A DNA stretch of 12,767 nucleotides, taken from the NCBI GenBank assembly GCA_002435335.1, contig DJMI01000045.1:8215-20981 (forward strand), written 5' to 3'. Numbering within the stretch: the first letter of the stretch is position 1; every line of letters begins with the position of its first letter. The stretch is from Nitrosomonas sp. UBA6494. GTDB taxonomy: Bacteria; Pseudomonadota; Gammaproteobacteria; Burkholderiales; Nitrosomonadaceae. The translations under genes were made by a program, and so were the position numbers. The notes under the pieces are model-generated. The model searched no databases. It saw only the letters and a program-made list of their open reading frames with translations, and was not told where the DNA came from. Below are positions 6,208 to 12,767 of the stretch, piece by piece.

Positions 6208-9200
6208 ATGGCAAGATTTTTCATTTCTCGCCCTATTTTTGCATCGGTGTTATCGATTGTGATTGTATTGGCCGGATTGGCAGCGGCGTGGCAGTTGCCG
6301 ATCGAACAATATCCTCAAGTGACGCCACCAACAGTCATTGTGACCGCAACTTTTCCGGGAGCCAACGCCGAGACACTGATTAAGACAGTGGCTGCGCCGA
6401 TTGAAGAGAAACTCAGTGCCGTAGAAGGTTTGTTGTATTTCAATTCGAGTGCGGATTCAAGCGGACGCTTGACCATTACCGTTACTTTCGAGATCGGCAC
6501 CGATATCGATCGGGCGGTATTTAACGTCAGCAATGAAGTGAATACGGCAATGGCACGTTTGCCGGATGAGGTACGCCGAACCGGGGTTACGGTGCAAAAA
6601 CGTGCTAACGATTTGCTTTTGGTGTTTTCGATTACCTCGCAAAATCCGAAGCATTCCACGTTGTTTCTGAGTAATTTTCTAACCAACAATATCCTGGATG
6701 AATTAAGACGTGCTAGCGGCGTCGGCGATGCGCGAATTTTCGGCGCACAGGATTATGCTATGCGCATTTGGTTGCGCCCTGATCGGATGGCGCAGCTTGG
6801 CATTACGGTTACCGATATCAGCAATGCCATTCGGACGCAAAATGCACAACCGGCTATCGGCAAAATCGGACAAGAACCGTCGCTTACCGATCAGCAATTG
6901 GTTTACACCGTGACCGCTAAAGGTAGATTGTTGGAACCGGAGCAATTCGAAGACATTGTTTTGCGTTCCGACGGCGCGAAGGGTGTATTGTATTTAAAGG
7001 ATGTCGCACGCGTGGAGCTCGGTGCGCAGGATTATGCCATGCGTACGTTTCTAAACGGTCAGCCGGCCTTGGGAATCGGCATTTTCTTGCGCAGCGGCGC
7101 TAACGCGTTGGAAACGGCGGCAGCGACCAAAAAACGCATGGAGGAATTGAAGCGGCATTTTCCGGACGGGATGGAGTATGTGATTTCATACGATACCAGC
7201 GTGTTTGTTAAGGAATCGATCTGGAAAGTGGTGCAAACACTCGGAGAGGCGATGATATTGGTGGTGTTGGTGGTTTACTTGTTTTTGCAAAGCTGGCGTG
7301 CCACCTTAATTCCCATTATTGCGATTCCGATTTCATTAATCGGCACTTTTGCCGGCTTATGGCTGCTGGGTTATTCGATCAATACCCTTACGCTGTTTGC
7401 GATGGTGTTATCGGTTGGCATCGTGGTCGACGATGCCATTGTGGTGCTGGAAAATATCGAACGATTGATGACGCAACAGCGATTGTCGCCGATCGATGCA
7501 GCTATACAGGCCATGCAGCAAGTATCCAGTGCGGTCATTGCAATGACTATGGTGCTTGCCGCCGTTTTTATCCCCGTAGCTTTTTTGGGGGGCATTGCCG
7601 GTGCGCTGTATCAGCAATTTGCGGTCACGGTTGCCGTTGCCGGCGTGATTTCCGGCGTGGTCGCGTTGACATTGACACCCACTTTATGCGCGAGTTTATT
7701 GCGGCCAGGGCATCAACAATCGGTTTTTTTTACTCGATTTAATCATCATTTCGGGCAAGTGCGTAATTGGTATGTTAATACGGTCGGCTTGAGTGTGCGT
7801 TATGCCGCTCGGAGCGTACTTATTTTCCTGTTCATGATCGTTGCGTTGATTTATTTGCTAAAAAATATTCCGGATAGTTTTGTGCCACCGGAAGATCAAG
7901 GTTATGTCATTGCGGCGGTTATCCTGCCAGACGGCGCTTCGTTGGCTCGTACATTAGTTACTTCCGCATCTGTTACCGCCGAAATCGCCAAAGAGCCTGC
8001 GATTGCATTTCAAGTTGCTGTCAACGGTTTGGATTTTATCGGTGGAGGCAATAAAACCAATGTTGCCACGGTATTCGTACGGATGAAACATTGGTCGGAA
8101 CGAGAAATTTCCGCACCGGAAATTGTTGAAAAAATTTTTACCGTTGGCGCGCAGCAATCAGATGGCTTGGCGATTGCTTTTAATCCACCGGCAATCCGTG
8201 GTTTAGGCAGTACCGGCGGTTTTGAGTTGTTTCTGCAAAATCGCAACAATTCCGATGCCAAGCAATTGTCAGCGGTAGTAGACGAGTTTATTCATGCGTT
8301 GAAACAAGAACCAAAGCTAGCGACCGTCAATACATTCTTGCGTACTTCGGTACCGCAATATTTTTTTGAAGTCGATGAACTCAAAGCGATTGCTCAAGGT
8401 GTTGCAATTGCTGATATTTACACTGCCTTGCAAAGCACCATGGGATCATTCTATGTCAATGATTTTAATCGCTATGGACGTACTTACCGGGTGCAATTGC
8501 AGGCCGATGCACCCTATCGCATGCGGGCGGAAGACTTGGGTAAAATTTACGTACGATCGAATACCGGCATCATGATTCCTTTGTCGGCGTTCAGTAAGGT
8601 TAAGTCGATAGTGGGCGCTGAGCAGTTGGAGCGATTCAATGGTTTTCTGGCAGCAAAAATTATGGGTAGCGGTGCCAGCGGGGTGAGCTCGGGCGAAGCG
8701 ATTGCATTGGTGGAACAAATTGCTGCGAAAACCTTGCCGGAAGGTTATCAAATTGCGTGGACCGGAACTGCGTTTCAAGAGAAGAAAATGGGGTACGCGG
8801 CTGTTTTTGCAATTGGCTTGGCAATCGTGATGGTTTTCTTGATTCTGGCTGCGCAATTTGAGACTTGGGCATTGCCGCTGGCTGTCATCATGGCGATTCC
8901 TTTTGCCATGGTTGGTGCGTTAGCGGCGATTCTGTCGCGTGATATGCCAAATGATGTTTATTTTCAGATCGGCGTGGTGACGTTGATCGGGTTAACGGCT
9001 AAAAATGCGATCCTTTTGGTGGAATTCGCCAATCAAAAAATGCGCCAAGGTATGGATGCGGCGCAAGCCGCACTGCATTCGGCACAGTTGCGTTTCAGGC
9101 CGATCGTAATGACATCGATGGCATTTATTTTAGGAGTTGTGCCGCTGGTGCTGGCAACCGGACCGGGTGCTGCAGCGAGGCAATCGATGGGCACGGGAGT

Positions 9201-9366
9201 TTTTGGCGGCATGATTATGGCTACAATTGTGGCGCCGATATTCGTGCCGCTGTTTTTCTCTTGGTTTGTGCGCAAAAATAAGCCACATCAACCAGGTAGC
9301 GGAACAAAGTCATTGCAGCAGCCTGGGATGTTATCCTATCGCCCGATTAAACGTCCCGGGGCATAA
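6208..9366 (+). CDS. RND efflux pump, HAE1 (AcrB/MexB) family
   Basis: This inner-membrane proton antiporter of 1052 residues has the full length of the AcrB family and would act as a trimer exporting hydrophobic or amphiphilic compounds. It begins MARFFISRPIFASVL, close to the usual AcrB/MexB start. For this reason I prefer ATG 6208 to the in-frame GTG two codons upstream. Proton-relay residues are present: Asp408 and Asp409 in GIVVDDAIV, Lys932 in GLTAKNAIL, and Arg964 in RFRPIVMTS. The Asp pair marks the HAE1 branch rather than the heavy-metal (CusA) branch. The segment GAQDYAMR occurs twice in the porter region. It follows the adaptor by 9 bases. No outer-membrane factor gene follows, so it presumably shares a TolC-like channel encoded elsewhere. 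The natural substrates cannot be read from the sequence. Confidence 0.95.
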   Translation: MARFFISRPIFASVLSIVIVLAGLAAAWQLPIEQYPQVTPPTVIVTATFPGANAETLIKTVAAPIEEKLSAVEGLLYFNSSADSSGRLTITVTFEIGTDIDRAVFNVSNEVNTAMARLPDEVRRTGVTVQKRANDLLLVFSITSQNPKHSTLFLSNFLTNNILDELRRASGVGDARIFGAQDYAMRIWLRPDRMAQLGITVTDISNAIRTQNAQPAIGKIGQEPSLTDQQLVYTVTAKGRLLEPEQFEDIVLRSDGAKGVLYLKDVARVELGAQDYAMRTFLNGQPALGIGIFLRSGANALETAAATKKRMEELKRHFPDGMEYVISYDTSVFVKESIWKVVQTLGEAMILVVLVVYLFLQSWRATLIPIIAIPISLIGTFAGLWLLGYSINTLTLFAMVLSVGIVVDDAIVVLENIERLMTQQRLSPIDAAIQAMQQVSSAVIAMTMVLAAVFIPVAFLGGIAGALYQQFAVTVAVAGVISGVVALTLTPTLCASLLRPGHQQSVFFTRFNHHFGQVRNWYVNTVGLSVRYAARSVLIFLFMIVALIYLLKNIPDSFVPPEDQGYVIAAVILPDGASLARTLVTSASVTAEIAKEPAIAFQVAVNGLDFIGGGNKTNVATVFVRMKHWSEREISAPEIVEKIFTVGAQQSDGLAIAFNPPAIRGLGSTGGFELFLQNRNNSDAKQLSAVVDEFIHALKQEPKLATVNTFLRTSVPQYFFEVDELKAIAQGVAIADIYTALQSTMGSFYVNDFNRYGRTYRVQLQADAPYRMRAEDLGKIYVRSNTGIMIPLSAFSKVKSIVGAEQLERFNGFLAAKIMGSGASGVSSGEAIALVEQIAAKTLPEGYQIAWTGTAFQEKKMGYAAVFAIGLAIVMVFLILAAQFETWALPLAVIMAIPFAMVGALAAILSRDMPNDVYFQIGVVTLIGLTAKNAILLVEFANQKMRQGMDAAQAALHSAQLRFRPIVMTSMAFILGVVPLVLATGPGAAARQSMGTGVFGGMIMATIVAPIFVPLFFSWFVRKNKPHQPGSGTKSLQQPGMLSYRPIKRPGA

Positions 9367-9379
9367 TTCGGCTACAATC

Positions 9380-11083
9380 ATGGCTATGAATGTCAATAAA
9401 ACAAAATCGCTGAAACCGATACAACAGAAATTAGGCGATACCAATATTATCCTGATCGGTATGATGGGCGCCGGTAAAACCACAATCGGAAAAGCCCTGG
9501 CGAGCCATTTGGGCAAGGAATTTTTCGATTCCGACCATGAGATTCAGAAACGTACCGGGGTAAAGATTCCGGTTATATTTGAAATCGAAGGCGAGTCGGG
9601 GTTTCGCAAGCGCGAATCCGAGACGCTGCTTGATTTGATTGAGAAGAAAAATATCGTTCTGGCTACCGGCGGAGGAGCAATTCTCAGTGCAGAAAATCGG
9701 CAAATGTTGCGTGGCAGCGGTGTGGTCGTTTATTTGCGCGCATCGGTCGGTGATTTATATCGGCGTACACGCCATGATAAAAATCGACCATTGTTGCAAA
9801 CCCAGAATTTATACGCTCGATTGAACGAATTATATGAGCAACGCGACGCGTTTTATCGCGAAACGGCGCATATTATTATTGACAGCAGTAAGCAAGGTGT
9901 TCGATTTTTAGTAGAAAAACTGATTAATAAATTAATGTCATTTGATTCCAACGAAACAATTCAAGGCCATCGAATAAGTACTATGAAAACCGTTACCGTT
10001 GATTTTACCCCTTCGCTCGAGAAGCGCAGCTATCCTATTCATATCGGTTATGGCATTTTGCAGCAAATTGATTTGATCGTGTCGTGCTTGCCGCAAAAAA
10101 GAGTCGCCATTGTCTGTAACACCACGATCGCACCGCTTTACCTGGATAAACTTCGAAGTGCTTTGGAAGGTAAAGGTGTTACTTCGATTCCGATTATTCT
10201 ATCGGACGGTGAGGCGCATAAAAATTGGGAAACGTTGAATTTTATTTTTGATGCATTGCTGCAGCATCATTGCGAACGTAAAACGGCCATTCTTGCGCTG
10301 GGCGGTGGTGTGGTGGGTGATTTGACCGGCTTTGCGGCAGCGACTTATTTGCGTGGCGTCCCGTTTATTCAAATTCCGACCACGTTGCTGGCGCAAGTCG
10401 ATTCCTCGGTCGGCGGTAAGACCGGCATTAATCACCCGCTGGGTAAAAATATGATTGGCGCATTTTATCAGCCTCGCATGGTGCTGGCCGATAGCGCAAC
10501 GTTGAATACCTTGCCGGATCGGGAATTGCGTGCCGGCATAGCGGAAATCATTAAATATGGCTTGATACGCGATCCGGCGTTTTTCGACTGGCTGGAGCAA
10601 AACATGCATCGATTGCTGGCAAGGGATCCGATGACGTTGAACGAAGCGATTCAACGCAGTTGCGAGAATAAAGCCGAGATTGTGGCGGCGGATGAAAAGG
10701 AAAAAGGAGTTCGAGCGTTACTGAATTTGGGACATACCTTCGGTCATGCCATCGAGAACGGTATGGGGTATGGTGTATGGCTACATGGAGAAGCGGTAGC
10801 GGCCGGCATTGTGTTGGCTGCGGAACTGTCCCGCCGTATGAAGCTTATCAGCGAACCGGATGTGATGCGTATCCGAAAAATTTTTGAGCTCGCCGGTTTG
10901 CCGGTTGTTGCGCCCCAAATGCCGGTGGAAAAATATTTGCAATTAATGACACTGGACAAGAAGGTAGAAGCGGGAAAAATGCGTTTTATCGTGCTTAACC
11001 GGATTGGTGATGCGGTAATGCGTGCGGATATTCCTTTCGACATATTGCAGGAAACGATTTCGGCTTGTATGGCGCATGAATAA
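9380..11083 (+). CDS. aroK-aroB: Shikimate kinase fused in frame to 3-dehydroquinate synthase (AroK-AroB)
   Basis: A single open frame of 567 codons encodes two shikimate-pathway enzymes with no stop between them. The AroK part (about 1-185) phosphorylates shikimate. It has Walker A GMMGAGKTT at 27-35, DSD at 50-52, Arg76 in FRKRE, GGGA at 97-100, lid RPLL at 136-139 and Arg155 in YEQRDAFYRE. The AroB part (202-567, 366 residues) cyclises DAHP to 3-dehydroquinate. It has the NAD-binding GGGVVGDLTGF and, in AroB numbering, zinc ligands Glu188, His251 and His268. Both parts are full length, joined by a short linker ending just before MKTVTVDF, a normal AroB start. In most proteobacteria these are two adjacent genes, so this is a true fusion, an internally initiated pair, or a sequence error at the junction. 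ATG 9386 is an alternative start. The upstream RND stop is 13 bases away, and no clear ribosome site is seen. Confidence 0.8.
   Translation: MAMNVNKTKSLKPIQQKLGDTNIILIGMMGAGKTTIGKALASHLGKEFFDSDHEIQKRTGVKIPVIFEIEGESGFRKRESETLLDLIEKKNIVLATGGGAILSAENRQMLRGSGVVVYLRASVGDLYRRTRHDKNRPLLQTQNLYARLNELYEQRDAFYRETAHIIIDSSKQGVRFLVEKLINKLMSFDSNETIQGHRISTMKTVTVDFTPSLEKRSYPIHIGYGILQQIDLIVSCLPQKRVAIVCNTTIAPLYLDKLRSALEGKGVTSIPIILSDGEAHKNWETLNFIFDALLQHHCERKTAILALGGGVVGDLTGFAAATYLRGVPFIQIPTTLLAQVDSSVGGKTGINHPLGKNMIGAFYQPRMVLADSATLNTLPDRELRAGIAEIIKYGLIRDPAFFDWLEQNMHRLLARDPMTLNEAIQRSCENKAEIVAADEKEKGVRALLNLGHTFGHAIENGMGYGVWLHGEAVAAGIVLAAELSRRMKLISEPDVMRIRKIFELAGLPVVAPQMPVEKYLQLMTLDKKVEAGKMRFIVLNRIGDAVMRADIPFDILQETISACMAHE
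9983..11083 (+). other. aroB: AroB module with a possible independent start
   Basis: ATG 9983 lies exactly where a stand-alone 3-dehydroquinate synthase would begin (MKTVTVDF) and would give 366 residues, the usual AroB length. The upstream bases contain AAGG about 16 bases before it and GAATAAG nearer, neither a strong ribosome site. In the +1-shifted frame a TAA occurs at 9974-9976, so a single-base change near the junction would restore two separate genes. Treat this as an alternative reading of the same region, not an extra gene. Confidence 0.4.
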
Positions 11084-12197
11084 ACCGGTGCTTTACGCTG
11101 TATCCGAAATCAATTCCCGCGGTCGTGCTATTAGCGAGGCAACATCGGCGGGGCGCAGCGAGTTTCAGCGTGATCGTGACCGTATCATCCATTCTGCGGC
11201 CTTCCGTCGTTTGGAATACAAAACCCAAGTATTCGTTAATCATGAAGGCGATTTGTTTCGCACGCGTTTGACGCACAGCCTGGAAGTTGCTCAAATCGGT
11301 CGATCAATTGCACGAAACTTGGGTTTAAATGAGGATTTGGTCGAGGCCATCGCATTGGCGCACGATTTGGGGCATACGCCGTTCGGACATGCCGGACAGG
11401 ATGCACTTAATGATTGTATGCGGGAATATGGCGGATTTGAACATAACCTTCAATCACTGCGGGTGGTCGATGTGCTCGAGGAGCGTTACGCTGCATTTGA
11501 CGGATTGAATCTTTGCTTTGAAACGCGCGAAGGCATACTCAAGCATGTTGCCAAGAAAAAAGCGCAGACATTGGGTGCAGTAGGTGAGCGATTCGTGCAG
11601 CGTGAACGACCGTCGTTAGAGGCGCAATTAGCTAATTTTGCCGACGAAATCGCATACAACAATCACGATGTCGACGACGGTCTGCGCTCCGGTCTGATCA
11701 CGTTGGCGCAATTGAACGAGGTGGCTATATTTTCGTATCACTTGCGGCAAGTGAAAGATCGGTACCCGGCGCTTGCGGAACGCCGTATGATATACGAAAC
11801 GATACGCCGCATGATCAACACGCTGGTCACCGATTTGATTACGCAAAGTTCGCAAAATATTATTGATTCGGGTATTTCGAATTTGAGCGATGTACATGTC
11901 GCGCCACCGTTGATCGGATTTAGTCGATCAATAAAGAAACAACAGCAGGAATTAAAAAAATTCCTATATGAAAACTTGTATCGGCATTTTCGTGTCGTGC
12001 GCATGAGCAATAAGGCGCGGCATACGATAGAACGATTATTCGCGGCGTTTAGTGCCGAGGTAAAATTATTACCTGCGCCGTATCAAAGAAAATTCGATCA
12101 AGAAGGGCATCAAGCGATTGCGGATTATATCGCCGGTATGACGGATCGGTATGCAATCAAGGAATATCAGCGGTTATTTGTTATTGCAGAAAATTGA
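11076..12197 (+). CDS. dgt: dGTPase-like HD-domain deoxynucleotide triphosphohydrolase
   Basis: This 373-residue cytoplasmic enzyme belongs to the dGTPase-like family that hydrolyses dNTPs to the nucleoside and triphosphate, helping control dNTP pools. The HD metal site is complete: His67 in TRLTHSLE, His96-Asp97 in LAHDLGHTPFGH, and Asp198 in YNNHDVDDG. FRRLEYKTQVF at 43-53 and HNLQSLR at 123-129 are family motifs. Its length fits the shorter type found in many bacteria rather than E. coli Dgt of about 505 residues; dNTP preference is not evident. The frame is open upstream to an ATG at 11022, but ATG 11076 gives the normal N-terminus (MNKPVLYAVSE). It overlaps the aroB end by 8 bases, so the genes are probably co-transcribed and coupled. 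Confidence 0.9.
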   Translation: MNKPVLYAVSEINSRGRAISEATSAGRSEFQRDRDRIIHSAAFRRLEYKTQVFVNHEGDLFRTRLTHSLEVAQIGRSIARNLGLNEDLVEAIALAHDLGHTPFGHAGQDALNDCMREYGGFEHNLQSLRVVDVLEERYAAFDGLNLCFETREGILKHVAKKKAQTLGAVGERFVQRERPSLEAQLANFADEIAYNNHDVDDGLRSGLITLAQLNEVAIFSYHLRQVKDRYPALAERRMIYETIRRMINTLVTDLITQSSQNIIDSGISNLSDVHVAPPLIGFSRSIKKQQQELKKFLYENLYRHFRVVRMSNKARHTIERLFAAFSAEVKLLPAPYQRKFDQEGHQAIADYIAGMTDRYAIKEYQRLFVIAEN

Positions 12198-12261
12198 TGC
12201 CGAGAATTAATTCAGCTAGCGATGTACGCTGTTATTTTTCGCTGGTAACATTAACAAAGGG

Positions 12262-12295
12262 AAAAGGCATTAAAGCCGGAACGGTCAGCCTTTTT
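12262..12295 (+). terminator. Weak terminator-like hairpin between dgt and hemE
   Basis: AAAAGGC (12262-12268) can pair with GCCTTTT (12288-12294), with one more T following. The 19-base loop can form only a small inner CCG/CGG stem. It begins 65 bases after the dgt stop and lies before hemE. The long loop makes it a doubtful terminator; it could reduce read-through into hemE or be chance. Confidence 0.25.
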
Positions 12296-12324
12296 GAAAA
12301 AACAATACGATAGCGACTTATTTA

Positions 12325-12767
12325 ATGACAACACTTAAGAACGATACATTTATACGTGCATTATTGAAGCAACCGGTTGAATATACGCCTATTTGGATGA
12401 TGCGCCAAGCGGGAAGATATTTGGCGGAGTATAATGCGACACGGGCACGCGCCGGTGATTTTTTGTCACTTTGTAAAAATCCGGGATTTGCAACAGAGGT
12501 TACATTGCAGCCGCTTGCAAGATTTCCGTTAGATGCTGCGATTTTGTTTTCGGATATTTTAACCATCCCGGATGCTATGGGGTTGGGTTTGTATTTTGCA
12601 CAAGGCGAAGGACCGATGTTTGAGCGGCCATTGCGTGAGGAAAATGAAATTCGTGCGCTTAAAGTACCTGATCCAGCGGTTGAATTGCGTTATGTAATGG
12701 ATGCTGTAGCAGAGATACGCAAAGCACTCGATAACCGAGTACCGCTGATCGGTTTTTCCGGCAGCCC
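12325..12767 (+). CDS. hemE: Uroporphyrinogen decarboxylase, N-terminal part (cut by window end)
   Basis: The first 147 codons of a uroporphyrinogen III decarboxylase, the cytoplasmic haem-pathway enzyme that converts uroporphyrinogen to coproporphyrinogen. The first family signature is present as PIWMMRQAGRYL at residues 22-33, with Arg27 and Arg31 among the substrate-binding residues. LFSDIL follows, where the Asp of this motif is the catalytic or substrate-holding residue in the family. The second signature begins at the window edge (GFSGS). The start MTTLKNDTFIRALL at ATG 12325 is typical of the family. It follows dgt by 127 bases, which may hold its own promoter, but I found no convincing one. 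No strong Shine-Dalgarno is visible. The gene runs off the end of the window. Confidence 0.95.
   Translation, partial: MTTLKNDTFIRALLKQPVEYTPIWMMRQAGRYLAEYNATRARAGDFLSLCKNPGFATEVTLQPLARFPLDAAILFSDILTIPDAMGLGLYFAQGEGPMFERPLREENEIRALKVPDPAVELRYVMDAVAEIRKALDNRVPLIGFSGS

Noticed and set aside
5047..9366. Copper (CusA/CusB-type) export system next to the copper oxidase
   Set aside because: The pump has the Asp-Asp pair of HAE1 transporters, and the adaptor has no Met-rich metal-binding region. Being next to the copper genes is not enough.
9227..9379. Upstream extension of the aroK frame into the pump gene
   Set aside because: The 51 extra residues are Cys- and Arg-rich without shikimate kinase similarity, and lie in the coding region of the pump in another frame.
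11022..11075. Upstream extension of the dgt frame
   Set aside because: The 18 extra residues lie within aroB in another frame; the family N-terminus begins at ATG 11076.

Overview
The window reads like ordinary proteobacterial chromosome of moderate GC. The run aroK-aroB, dgt-like, hemE is a common betaproteobacterial gene order. With a membrane-anchored copper oxidase pair beside it, this makes an ammonia oxidiser of the Nitrosomonas type my best guess; that is inference, not proof. There are no rRNA or tRNA genes, insertion sequences, phage genes or CRISPR arrays.

Left part (1-4737). The C-terminal end of an unrecognised plus-strand protein (1-216) runs tail to tail into a minus-strand MsbA-like ABC exporter (183-1961). 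Upstream of it on the same strand is a two-gene copper unit: a membrane-anchored multicopper oxidase (MCO, 4737-3028) and a His-rich, membrane-anchored cupredoxin (3028-2030). Their stop and start codons share a base. A strong Rho-independent terminator (about 1975-2004) follows the copper unit and overlaps the longer possible starts of the ABC gene, which argues for the start at 1961.

Centre (4738-5046). A 309-base divergent control region holds a perfect 15-base inverted repeat, five copies of the hexamer ACAGAT/ATCTGT, and a tentative 36-codon ORF.

Right part (5047-12767). An RND efflux pair (lipoprotein adaptor and HAE1-type pump) lacks a gene for the outer-membrane channel in this window. 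After it come shikimate kinase and 3-dehydroquinate synthase in one uninterrupted frame, an HD-domain dNTP triphosphohydrolase overlapping them by 8 bases, and the first 147 codons of hemE.

The most interesting parts are the copper pair and its control region. The MCO carries its complete type 1 copper site in the first cupredoxin domain and has lost every type 1 ligand in the second. The neighbouring cupredoxin keeps a type 1 site but has lost two of the four His expected for a trinuclear centre. The in-frame AroK-AroB joining is the other point worth checking. I see no sign of a wholly new defence or mobile system.
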